Shown: piece by piece, positions 1 to 11,400 of the stretch
How the letters are laid out: the number at the start of each line of letters is the position of its first letter
How positions within the stretch are numbered: position 1 is the stretch's first letter
Source of the DNA: Baylisascaris procyonis
Taxonomy: Eukaryota; Nematoda; Chromadorea; Rhabditida; Ascarididae
Length of the DNA stretch: 64,000 nt
NCBI GenBank assembly: GCA_037389465.1
Contig: JAZARR010000297.1
Location: forward strand, 372,001 to 436,000
Direction: 5' to 3'
Made by a program: the position numbers and the translations under genes
Notes under the pieces: model-generated
Seen by the model: the letters and a program-made list of their open reading frames with translations, nothing else
What the model was told of the DNA's origin: nothing
Database searches by the model: none

Positions 1-1197
1 CACACCTCGCGACAGAGGAGACATCATTTCACTCTTGAAAACAGTCTAGATACCCATCTGAAATGGCTCAGTCAGGAGCAGAAAGATGAATTATTGAAAA
101 TGAAGAAAGACGGAAAAACAAAGAAGGACCTTCAGGCCAAAATCTTACATTACTATGATGAACTCGAAGGAGATGCTAAAAAAGAGGCAACTGAGCATTT
201 GAAAGGTGGATGCCGCGAAATTCTTAAGCATGTTGTTGGTGAAGAGAAGGCAGCCGAACTGAAGAACCTGAAAGATTCGGGAGCGAGCAAAGAGGAACTC
301 AAGGCCAAAGTCGAAGAGTTGCTTCATTCAGTGACCGATGAGGAAAAGAAGCAACACATCGCCGATTTCGGTCCAGCATGCAAGAAAATCTATGGTGTAC
401 ACACCTCGCGACAGAGGAGACATCATTTCACTCTTGAAAACAGTCTAGATACCCATCTGAAATGGCTCAGTCAGGAGCAGAAAGATGAATTATTGAAAAT
501 GAAAAAAGACGGAAAGACAAAGAAGGACCTTCAGGCCAAAATCTTACATTACTATGATGAACTCGAAGGAGATGCTAAAAAAGAGGCAACTGAGCATTTG
601 AAAGGTGGATGCCGCGAAATTCTTAAGCATGTTGTTGGTGAAGAGAAGACAGCCGAACTGAAGAACCTGAAAGATTCGGGAGCGAGCAAAGAGGAACTCA
701 AGGCCAAAGTCGAAGAGTTACTTCATGCAGTGACTGATGAGGAAAAGAAGCAACACATCGCCGATTTCGGTCCAGCATGCAAGAAAATCTATGGTGTGCA
801 CACCTCGCGACGGAGGAGACATCATTTCACTCTTGAAAACAGTCTAGATACCCATCTGAAATGGCTCAGTCAGGGGCAGAAAGATGAATTATTGAAAATG
901 AAGAAAGACGGAAAGACAAAGAAGGACCTTCAGGCCAAAATCTTACATTACTATGATGAACTCGAAGGAGATGCTAAAAAAGAGGCAACTGAGCATTTGA
1001 AAGGCGGATGCCAGGAAATTCTTAAGCATGTTGTTGGTGAAGAGAAGGCAGCCGAACTGAAGAACCTGAAAGATTCGGGAGCGAGCAAAGAGGAACTCAA
1101 GGCCAAAGTCGAAGAGTTACTTCATGCAGTGACCGATGAGGAAAAGAAGCAACACATCGCCGATTTCGGTCCAGCATGCAAGAAAATCTATGGTGTA
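1..1197 (+). repeat. Three tandem 399-bp NPA units
   Basis: Direct tandem repeat within the coding frame, copies 1-399, 400-798 and 799-1197. Copies differ at only a handful of bases, many of them silent; replacements include HS/HA in LLH(S/A)VTDEE, K/T after GEE, E/G in SQ(E/G)QKDE, R/Q in GC(R/Q)EIL and Q/R in the cleavage site. Such uniformity points to recent duplication or gene conversion. Confidence 0.95.
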
Positions 1198-1293
1198 CAT
1201 ACTTCGCGTCGAAGGAGGTATCGCGCTGAGGATGGAACGGTAGGGCATTACTTTGAAACACATCTGAAGTGGCTCTCTGCAATTGAAATTTAG
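1..1293 (+). CDS. Nematode polyprotein allergen (NPA/ABA-1 type), 3' end of tandem array, partial
   Basis: The frame is open from base 1 to the TAG at 1291-1293 (430 codons) and has no start in the window, so the gene begins upstream. It holds three units of 133 residues (period exactly 399 bp: junctions at 1, 400, 799 and 1198). Each unit has the family's helical pattern: THLKWLSQEQKDELLK at the start, GGCREILKHVVGEE in the middle, FGPACKKIYGVHTS at the end. Units are separated by basic RQRR or RRRR tetrapeptides, the furin-type sites at which NPAs are cut into about 15-kDa lipid-binding proteins secreted into body fluid. The two cysteines per unit, which pair in ABA-1, are present. A fourth unit starts (about 1198-1278) but stops after THLKWLS plus AIEI. 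The sequence is very close to ascarid ABA-1. Known: NPAs bind fatty acids and retinol. Inferred: same role here. A donor at 1239/1240 (ACG|GTAGGG) could instead splice on to the diverged exons downstream. Confidence 0.93.
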   Translation, partial: HTSRQRRHHFTLENSLDTHLKWLSQEQKDELLKMKKDGKTKKDLQAKILHYYDELEGDAKKEATEHLKGGCREILKHVVGEEKAAELKNLKDSGASKEELKAKVEELLHSVTDEEKKQHIADFGPACKKIYGVHTSRQRRHHFTLENSLDTHLKWLSQEQKDELLKMKKDGKTKKDLQAKILHYYDELEGDAKKEATEHLKGGCREILKHVVGEEKTAELKNLKDSGASKEELKAKVEELLHAVTDEEKKQHIADFGPACKKIYGVHTSRRRRHHFTLENSLDTHLKWLSQGQKDELLKMKKDGKTKKDLQAKILHYYDELEGDAKKEATEHLKGGCQEILKHVVGEEKAAELKNLKDSGASKEELKAKVEELLHAVTDEEKKQHIADFGPACKKIYGVHTSRRRRYRAEDGTVGHYFETHLKWLSAIEI

Positions 1294-1915
1294 AAGAAGA
1301 AGGAAATACGCGGTGAGATGTAAGCAAAGGGAAATTTTTATATTACGAGTCTTTAGATGAGAGTGAATTGAGGCAATAAATTTTGATAAAGAATGTTTGT
1401 GAAGGGTATCCGGGGAGTATTACGTCCTGCGCCTGGTGATAAGAAGAGTACGAGTTAGGGTGTAAAGTAAGGCTCGCGAAAAGATTTGATGAGTTAGTGA
1501 GGGATCGAAGAACGATATGGTTGGTGGACTGCATGTAAGGTGTTAGAAGATTTTTAACGCTATATATTTTTAAGTTATGCGTTATCATCTTAATGGGCGA
1601 ATTTGGCTTGACTCAATGCAGCATAAGTTTTCACACGTATCTTTGATGGCTTAGCGAGGAATATAAAGATACTTGTGGAGTAATAAAGAGCGAAAGCCAG
1701 ATTTGATGAGATTTTATGAGCCAGTAGAAAGCATAGTAGCAAAATAACGAGTGCTGGTTTGCAGGGTTATGCATATCAAATTTCTTGGTGAAGAGTCTGC
1801 AAACGAGAGCTTAATTCAATGAAGATATCGGGTGCTAGCGCTGTGGAGCTGACCGTGAAATTTGAAAAGTTGACGACCGGCGTTGATGACCAAGAATTAG
1901 ATCGCTTTTAAGGAT
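1240..1915 (+). pseudogene. Decayed NPA unit downstream of the array
   Basis: After the TAG at 1291 the DNA still resembles an NPA unit, but with several stops and frameshifts. Around 1630-1690 bases resemble the THLKWLSQEQKD coding stretch. Around 1705-1800 one frame reads FYEPVES and then, past a stop, CRVMHIKFLGEE, matching HYYDELEG and CREILKHVVGEE. At 1818-1907 another frame reads KISGASAVELTVKFEKL and then TTGVDDQELDR, matching the DSGASKEELKAKVEELL and TDEEKKQHI parts. About 330 bp of low-similarity DNA lies between the stop and this relic. It looks like a former repeat unit that lost function. It could lie in an intron if the gene continues to the exons after 8 kb. Confidence 0.7.
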
Positions 1916-4466
1916 AAACGGTAGTGATTATAAAATTTAAAAAAAAGTTTTTAGCATCTCCACCTACTAGGTATTAATGTGATTTTATTCACGATAAATG
2001 CTCAGGGTAAGGGAAGAATACGATAATCGATATGAGTGAAGTTGTTGATCGACAAGAGAACGAAAAGAAATAAAACGCTAAAAGAAAAGCGTATTCATAA
2101 TAGCAGGCGAAGCTAAGCAAAAATTTTACGATCATCAGCTCCGGTCGTCATGCTTAGAGGTTTTGCAGATGGAATTGAAACTGATATAATTTAGCGAGCC
2201 AAATTTCGTTTCTTTAGCTTCATTTGTTCACTACTAAAAAAAAAGTTGCTGAGCAAAAAGAAAAACACATATACACTACGTGTATATATTCACAAAAAAA
2301 AACACTACGTTGACATAATATGCTGTGCTTTACAAATGCAAATTTATGCAATTTGCATAAAAATAATGAAATAAATAGTGCGGCTTTATAAACTAACAAA
2401 AGCAGTATCTGCAGATTATTGCTTATTAAAGTAGGCGTTGTATCTACTATAATGATCAAAAGACATGAATAAAGCTCGAATTAATTTTCTTCACATGCCT
2501 TCAAAAATTTGACAATTTAATAAAGCCTACATTTGACGAATATAATTTATTATTTGCAGTGCTTTATTTGAAGTGCTTTGAGCGTAAGTGCAGCGCGCAT
2601 TCTATAAAATGAAACGGGTTTTTCTATACTTTTGCAAATGAGGCTGTAACTGTCTTTCCCGTCGATGAATTCTAATGGAACTTGCGAGATTATAGTAGGT
2701 GGTTCTCTTATAGATGGCAATCTTCCTTTTGATATGCTGGATAAGAGTCATCAACTAAAATATTCAAAACAATCCGAAATTTCTTCAGTTAAAATTGAAA
2801 ACGACCTCAAAAATGAGCATTCATATGAATGGAGAATATTTTGATCTTCATAATTTTTTCAGTTACCAGAGAATTGGTACTAAGCTGACTATAAATCTGG
2901 GTTACAAAATTTTCCAATTTCTTGCCAAATTTATTGATTTGTTGAGGGCAACGTAAAAACTATTCGCAGAAAAATGATTGAGAAAAAAAAAACAAAGGAA
3001 TGACACATTGCATATCGTCGTCGATCGGGTTTTATAGCCTTTCGGCAAAATACAGTCAACATATACATGTTTCGGCTTTTTTTTTTTGAAACATTCACAT
3101 CGAAAGATTCACATCCTAGTGGTAGAGATTAGAAATTGCATTTTTTTGTATCAGGTAATCCTGTTCTTTCAGAGCTGCTATCATATTTTTCCTTACTTCG
3201 ACGTTCCATAAATGCCTGTTTATACACATACTTTACGAGATCATAGGAGGCTCATATAAATCGAGCTTGCTCAGTTATGTGTTCGATGTCGAGCTCTTTG
3301 CAATAAATTGACAAATGCTATCAAAATGCGCCTATAAATAGTAATACTAAGCAGTAGTAAATGTTAAAATTTTATCGCAATAAGGAGAAATAAAATTCTT
3401 ACAACAAATAAAATGGGAATAACAAATAAAGAACGACTGAAAGACGTAAAAGTCAGCCGATTCGTCTTATTATCCTGCGTCGAAGCATTCAAATAAGTGC
3501 GATGATCATAAGCGAAACAGTAGTGATATACGTTAAGGATGTTTTAGAGAAATGCGAAAGTCGATCACTACTCACGAAATAACAATTCGTTGCCCATAGG
3601 ATGAACCCCCACATTGGGAAACCGTCCTTACCTTCTAAACACCTTCAACCTTCACTTTACAAAGAAAGGAACGGAGACGACGGCACAATTTGCTTAAGTA
3701 TAGAAAAGCCCATGCCGCCGCTTAAGTATGGAAAACTATGCGCCACTACGCAACGGGGTATGGGGCAAGAACGTTTACTGCAACTGAAACAATATTGCAA
3801 TTTGCTCTCCGATCTGAATTGTGTAGATAGATTCAAAGGAGTGTCCTAGTCGATTTCGGCCTAAATTTCGCTGCATGCAGATCAAAAATACACTCACAAT
3901 ATTAGATAATGCTTTATTCATAAGGTATTTTCCCTATTGTCTGAGAATGCGTGTAGAGCCACGTCAAAAGATCTTCATTCATCTTTTTGTTATCACTATA
4001 AGGTTTGAGAATTTTTCACATATCCGATTAACGAGCATACTGCTCGGAAGAATGCAAAAAATTTCACAGAAACATCCGAAATGCTAGAAATTTTATAATA
4101 ATTGAAAGGATTGGTCCGTTAATCGCCAAAAGTGAGGATTTTGAGGAAAATATATATCGGAGTTTTTGGCAAGCAAAAATCTTAGCCTTGCGGATCAGAT
4201 GGAATTTATTGGCTGATAAATCACCATATAGTGTACCCGAAAAATTGAAAATTTTAGCACACAGAAGAGCATTAGCTTATTTGCAATCGATAAGAACGAT
4301 GTGAATTTCAAATATTTTGATTATTGAGCAATTTTTAGTAGTAAATTCATGTTAGAAATAGTATAAACAGAAAAAAGTCTTCTTTTTGGGTAAGGTAAGT
4401 TGATATCGTTGTATCTGAAATTGATATCGAACGCTCTAAGTAGCATCTTCAATTGTACAATTTCAG
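1916..4466. other. AT-rich stretch, no convincing gene
   Basis: Intergenic or intronic. At about 2100-2170 a frame reads AKQKFYDH and then SCLEVLQ, which faintly resembles the AKKEATEH and GCREIL part of an NPA unit and might be a second relic; this is weak. Short open frames at 3601-3849 and 3875-4087 show no family similarity. A donor-like GGTAAGT lies near 4390. Confidence 0.4.
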
Positions 4467-4532
4467 GATGACACTGCTATGATAGCGCAAAATCGGCAGC
4501 GACGATCCGGCTTTCTCGAGAAGCTCATCGAT
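4467..4532 (+). CDS. Possible NPA linker exon with RQRR site
   Basis: A 22-codon exon candidate with a TTTCAG acceptor before 4467 and a GTATTT donor after 4532, phase 0 at both ends. It reads QNRQRRSGFLEKLID, which resembles the inter-unit linker of NPAs (basic furin-type tetrapeptide followed by the start of helix 1). Its phase would allow direct splicing to the exon at 8151. It could be the 5'-most exon of the diverged NPA gene in this window, or a chance match. Confidence 0.4.
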
Positions 4533-7251
4533 GTATTTGCATTTTTTTGAATGAAATTCCCATGTTACGCTAATCGTTATGTCATATCAGCAACTAATAG
4601 TTATGTCATATCACAATGACATGTTCATGAAAACAATCCATTTATATTTGCGCTTATAAACAATGTTTAGTGAAGATTCGTATGCATTTTCATTGTTTAA
4701 TTGCAGCGCTAAGTAGAGCCACAAATTTCGAAGCTCCAGTAGAAGTCAAATCGATGAATCTATAAAGTTTTTCGCAATCGTGAACCAAATCGTGTGAATG
4801 AATCAACTTCGATTGTTTGCATGTGTGGTGGGCTTTTGGCCGTCAAAAGATCGATGCCATTTGATGTTGTAATGCTAGCTTAAATGATTAATTGCTAATG
4901 CCTTAATGCGTGAATAATTCTCAATGAAAATATTACTCTTTCGCATATATAATTTGTCAATCAAAGTGCCGATTCTATTTCTATTTCAATACAGTATTGC
5001 GACTTTATCATTTATTTTAATATCAACTAAAATATTGACGTTATTTCAATTCTGATATAGCCAATGCGCGATGTTATCACTATAATAGGAGCGGTTTCGT
5101 TTCAATAAATATCATCGTTGATTTCGTTGTTAGCGCTACGTTAGCCACACCGCCACAAAAATATTGTGCGAGATTCAAACGTATAAAGGAGGAAGATTGA
5201 AAAATTCGATAGATTAAAAGGCTCGTTTGTTGAAGATGCATGTTTTTAAAGTTATTATGTTGTTTGAGAATTTTCACAAATATCGATAATCGTGACATGA
5301 TTTTCATGCATATATTTAAGTCAATATCTTGTTTGTTCAATATTTTCAGCTCCAGTGCCCAATAAAGTTACGGCATGAAATTTACAACTTTTTATCTATA
5401 AGACAGAATAAGTTCTATCACGTTTACACGTCTCTTTTGCCTTCTGCAATAGCTTTACACTTCATAGATTTGACACAATTTATAGATTTCATTTGTTCTT
5501 TTTATTGGCTGGATATGATTAAGAAATGATTTTTTTTTCTTGATTGATCACATGCATAACAGGAAAATCCCATCTTTACATATATAATGTTAAATAGTTT
5601 ACCTAATCGACAGAAATATTAAAACGTATATCGTATCGAATTCTCAAAAAACACTTTCACTGATTTCTTTTTAAATTAAATTACAGATATCGTAGGCAAT
5701 TTTGTGACGTTAATATAAGGTAGAAATATTATGAGATAATGATAAACGCATCCTAATCATTGAATAAAATACGAAAAAAAAAGATTTACCAAAAAGAAAT
5801 TATAAGGATAGAGAAAAAAAGAATAGTACAAAGATGATAAATGAAATAAAAATATTATGGGGACGTCATTTTATTTGATAACTTTTATACGAATACCAAT
5901 CATAACATTATTACGCAACGCACTGAGAAGTGTCTAAAGCATTTATTGCAATCGCCTCTAACCGTTTAGCTCAAATTCGACCACCCGAATGGCAAATGTT
6001 CACTGGTTGATCAGTACTCTTATATCAACATGTGGCGTCTTGTTGGCTCTCTAATCTGCTGCACAGCACTCATCACATTTGCCTCGGTTTGAATTTCACT
6101 TGTTTAGAACATTCTTAACGGAAGTGCTAATTTCATCTTAGGCATTCAATTCTTAGGCGTTTAAACTATATCTTTGCTACTAATGAAGCTTATTTACTAT
6201 ATTACAATGTAATGGATGTACCTGTTGTGTATTTACTACTGAACGAATGGGAGATAATTATAGGGTTTAATTGATAGTTTTTATGTTTCAAGCTAAAACA
6301 ACGTTGATTATACGCGATAATATATAAAATACCATTTACGTTTGGTATTTGCTAAATGCTGAATTCTTCATGGCGCAACCTCTAGTACGATCGCTTATAT
6401 CGTATTTCACTTATATCCTATCGATTCATTTGCTTCAAAAAAAAAAAAAAAAAAAAAATATCGCCGATATTTAAAGGTGTATAAAATTTTGCACGCATCT
6501 TTCACTAATCAGGTTCTCATTTTGCACCTACCTATTCGAATACAAACGATGAATCTTTTGCTAAAGATTTATTTGAGCGATACGTTTAATTTGAATATTA
6601 ACATATTATTTTGCACATTTACTATTTATTGGTTAAGGCGAGATAAGGGGAACGCAAAAATGAAATTTTTTCAACTCCTCTATCAAAATTTTCCGCTCAT
6701 TTCGATGTCAATGCCATCTGCAAACGCTTAATTTGTCGAAAAGAAAGAAATTTTATTGCGTTTTTTAATCTAAATTTGTCCAAGCAGCGGTTTATTTGTA
6801 ACCGAAGTTCAAGAAATCAACTATCACTCAAACATACTAAAGTTAAAAAGCGTTAGAGTGGCTTTTAAATCCATTATCACGTGCCACATTTCTTATCAGC
6901 TGATAATCAGCTCAGCATTTTAGGCCTTTCATCTGGCAAGTAATAATTCAGCGACCATTCATCTTGCACATAAGAGGCAACACTATCACAAGGTAATGCT
7001 AAAGACTCCTTGATAAAAAAAATTACTTTATGGAGAACCCGTTTAAAAATTAATCTAATTCTTGAATATTTCAGCGAAACGTCGATGATATTGAACTTGA
7101 AGTTGTGAAAAAAAAAATGCGCCCACCCCATTATTTCAAAACGTAAAAAAAGTAGTGGCCATTAGACCCTAACTATTAGACCGTTTCCCCCTACTCTCTC
7201 TATATTGAGAAAAAAGGAAAATAGACCAACTTTGCGGCAATCTTGCGCACG

Positions 7252-7299
<48 letters not shown>

Positions 7300-8150
7300 T
7301 TCATTTATTTATTTTAGCGAAACGAATTGGGAAAATATGCAAAAGTTCGTTCAAATAAATTGTGGAAAAATATACAAAAGAACATGAAAAGCAATAAGAA
7401 AGAGTAAAGCAGCTTAAAAGCAGAAGTGAGTGCACTAATGAACGACATCTGCGGGAAGCATATTCTAGACTCGTACGAAACTGGCAAATGCATAGAACAT
7501 TGTTTATGCTGCAATATCTTATGCTGCAATAAACTTATAGGCATGTTGACTATGAGGAAGGTCAAAGTGAAATATTTCTGACGGCAGGTTATCGGAAAAG
7601 TGCGATATAATTTTATAAAGAATTAAGTCAAAACTGTGGCATCGATATTGCTGCGATTCTAGGTTAAAGATTGAATGCTAGTAATCGAAACTATGGTTAG
7701 CTTCTGTTTAAGATCCACTAATTGTCGTTTTTTGCAAACAAAAAAAGCCAACGCAATTACGAACACGTAGAGAGTAGCAATTTCGCGTCAGCTGTTGCAG
7801 GCAAACTCTGCCCTCAGCTGATCGACGTTTGCGATATCGGCTCAATCGTCTCTAAGTGATCACTTAGATCGATGATCTCGATTCAGGCATTAAGCGTGCG
7901 TTGCGGTTTAATGATACGAGATCAACTAATCGCTAATGAACTGCTAGCAAATAAATATCACTATAAATTCCTCTTACGCTAAATTTTTGCATAAATTTTC
8001 ACATTACCTCTTGATTTCTAAGAAACTTTTTCATAAATAATAAACTATCAATTAAAATAAAAATTATAGAAATTTCGAATTAAGAAAATAAAAAAAATTA
8101 GAAAAAAAAAGGTGCAAAATACGATATTGATTGATGTGTGAATATTTCAG
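4533..8150. other. Long AT-rich intron or intergenic DNA
   Basis: No confident exon. Weak candidates: 7075-7142 (TTTCAG acceptor; reads VDDIELEVVKKKM) and 7315-7385 (reads MQKFVQINCGKIYK, like the C-terminal GPACKKIYG of an NPA unit), but their ends cannot be closed with good donors. Poly-A at 6438-6458 and (TTTA)n at 7253-7314 are the only other structure. Confidence 0.4.
7253..7314. repeat. (TTTA)n microsatellite
   Basis: About 15 copies of ATTT, with one interruption (TCAT) near the 3' end. Confidence 0.95.
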
Positions 8151-8361
8151 AATGTTTCATCGTTAGCGCTAGTGGATGTTTTGTCGTGGAGGGAGAAATT
8201 CCTCTTAAGATATCATAATTGTGCACTGTGGATGCAAAATAATACAGCAATATCGGATGATGAACGTAACGAGGCGGAATTATTACTCAAAAATGAAAAT
8301 ATCACTGCATATAAGTAATATTTTAAATTTTTCTTCACAACAATTATTATTATTATTATTA

Positions 8362-8427
<66 letters not shown>

Positions 8428-11400
8428 ATTATTACATTATTATGTATTATCTTATTATTATATTATTATACTCGTATATTATCAAATAACTCAATTATAA
8501 ATATAAAAACGTCGAAAATATCATTAATTCCATTGGTTTACTTTAAGTAGCACAATGTACGATGATTTGTAAAATTCGACTAGATGAATATTTATGGCGA
8601 TCAAATTTTGTCGATCAATCGATCAATACTTAAACCCCGTCGAGCAACGAAGTTCTTCTGAATCGTTTATGCATCATTTACTAGTTACAACATTTATTGA
8701 ATAAAATTGATATAAATTTTAAACAATATCTGTATATACTATGATTTCCATATATATTCCATAAATCTCAAGCTTTTTATTCTCACACATTTTTGAAATG
8801 GCTCATTACTTACTTCTTGCTTATTCATCGATTATTTTCACTATAGAATATTGTGGATTTCACAAAGAGAATAACTTACTTATTATAAGTCATTACTTTA
8901 CTTTTTTTAAATACCTCCATCGTTGTGAAAAATTCTATATAATTATGCATAGTTATTGAGTTCTTTGCTCCTAAATTTTCATAATACAACATTTCAAGAT
9001 TTATGCAAATAACAAATGAATTATGGTGGATTTTTCTTTTTTCAGGAAAGCTATATTGGCTCATGCCGAATTGGAACCAAATGCATCATTAGTGATTAAT
9101 ACGACAATATCATGTTTCAATAAATTGGCTAATATTGGCGAGAAATTAGAACGATTAAATCGTGCACGACATAAATTTGTGCTTCGACCATTATCACATC
9201 GACTAATCGCTCATAAAATTCATCATAGACGTCATTATAATATCGAAAAAATGCTCTCACATTGGCAACTTCGTAAATTACACTCCTATTTGGCAAAAAC
9301 TGGTGATAGCGAATCGATCATAAAGGCTGTAGGTTTTTTACCACATCAATATAGATCAACAGTGTTTTTCTTTGCATTACAAATTTTTTATGTAAATTTC
9401 AATTGCACATGTTGTATATATTCGCATAAATAATTTCACTCGTTATTAATTGAAATGAAATCGATTTATAGAATTTCTTATCAAATTCAAGTTTTTTTTT
9501 TATTCTCACAAACTGAAGCTCATTTCAACAATATAACAAAGTGTTGAAATATTAGACAACTGCATTTATGAGCACAAATTCGGATGATTTACATTTTATT
9601 CAGTGGCCGAGTGTAATTGTTGTTCGCTTCGCATCTCAATATATCCATAGTAGAAGTCGAATTGCCATCGAGAAGTGGGATGATCCCGCTTATGGCAACC
9701 AGAGAGGGGCATTGTGATTGAATGACCATAATGAGCTCAAAACACACGAAAATATTATGCATATTTATATTTAAGCCTATTTGGGCGTGTTTGTAATGAC
9801 TTTCCCTTTGGGGAACTTCCTTATCCATAAAATTTTCCAACAATCACTTTAGACACCACCAATTAATTTTATTATAGCTTCATCATCATTTTCGTCAACT
9901 TCCTATGACAACACAATCGCATCTTATCGATGAGTTTTTCCATTATTCGCCATCGCTTCGTAGAAGTGGTATCCATCAAAGGCAACGACGAGATATTCAA
10001 CGTCGAACATTCAAATCTAAGCGCTCCTCTACGTCAAATAATGTGTATAACCATCTGAAAGGTAGTTTCCATCTTGATCAAAGAGTTTGTGATGAAAAAC
10101 GATTTGTCATGGCGCGGGTATTTTATCTAAAATGCCAACCAAAAAGAAAGTTGTAGAATTGACCAACTGCAGAAACTATTTCGACCTATTTTTATCAACA
10201 CTTAGATATTTCATCTGTTTTGCTATTATATGTTCAGTGTTTATGTATACTCACGCGGTGTCTTGCTGCTTGCTTGTTGTGCTCATATTTTTTCGTTCAT
10301 TTATTGTAACTAAATGCCTTTTGCATGTTGTGCCATCAAATGGAAAATAACTATGCAGGCAATATACTAATGGGCTATTTGAATTAACTAATGTTTTACT
10401 ACTAAGCAATTTGCAGCACTCTCAACGGTAACTGAAATCGGACCTGAGCACAAATTGCTTCTCGAGAAAGCCAATGCACACTTGCAACGTCTTGATGGAC
10501 GCCCAAGAAAGGAGGTGGTTTTAAATTTGTTCTTTCATAAATGCAACTAAATTTTTCACTATTAGGGAAAAAAGAATTGGTGGGAGATACTTATTGAACA
10601 ATTAACTGAAGAAAAGCAACAGAATCTGATTCCTAAAGGTATTCATCCAAGCAGTATTATTATTTAACGAATTTCCACATCCGCCTAAGTGCCTGAAAGT
10701 TTGCTGCAACGTTTGCTTCTAATGCCTTTCACATCACATTATTTTGTTGCTCATCTAGAGTTTCTATGAATATCGTAAATTTTTAACGATGGGTATGGTT
10801 TTTACCCGCGACAACTGTTTTCGGAAAGAGTAATCCGAACAGGTATTTGGAAGTAAGTTTTCGAGCTGAAGGTGTTTTCCTAATTCCCGAGGAAGGTATG
10901 TTAATGAAGTCATTGGTCATTTTTAGTTCCAACTTGAAGTTGAACGCTATGCAGCGATTTTCCCATCCTGAAGCATCCGGCAAACCGTAGAATGCGTAAA
11001 ATCGTGGCGCTCTATAAATAATCAATGGTAATACGCTAGTCTGTTCACAAAAAAATGGCCCAGTCAACATTGACCGTCGAATAATTAGGACGTGAATCAA
11101 CTGGGCCTATAAAAATATGTAAAATTTTAGGCATCTATCACTTAAGTACTGGCTGTATGCCACGAAAATGAGCCATACGTTTCAATGAAGTGTTTATATT
11201 GATGCGTTTTTGTTTAGGCACATGATGTTGGAGTTCAGCAGCCATGGGCTAATTTCGTACATTAGAAACATTTAAAAAAATCATATTTACTTCACATTTG
11301 GTCAGATGAGTAAACATTGGAAGAAGAATGGTAGCAATTACCGAAAAACAAACAAATGACTTGATTAAAACCTTTAATCTTTCAGAAAAGGGAACAACTG

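Noticed and set aside
1097..1327. 76-codon minus-strand frame over the NPA array
   Set aside because: Antisense shadow of the NPA coding frame.
6139..6159. Two TTAGGC words 15 bp apart
   Set aside because: TTAGGC is the nematode telomere repeat, but single scattered copies occur throughout by chance; no array.
8221..8550. 109-codon frame with polyleucine
   Set aside because: Product of the (ATT)n tract; the real exon (8151-8314) uses another frame.
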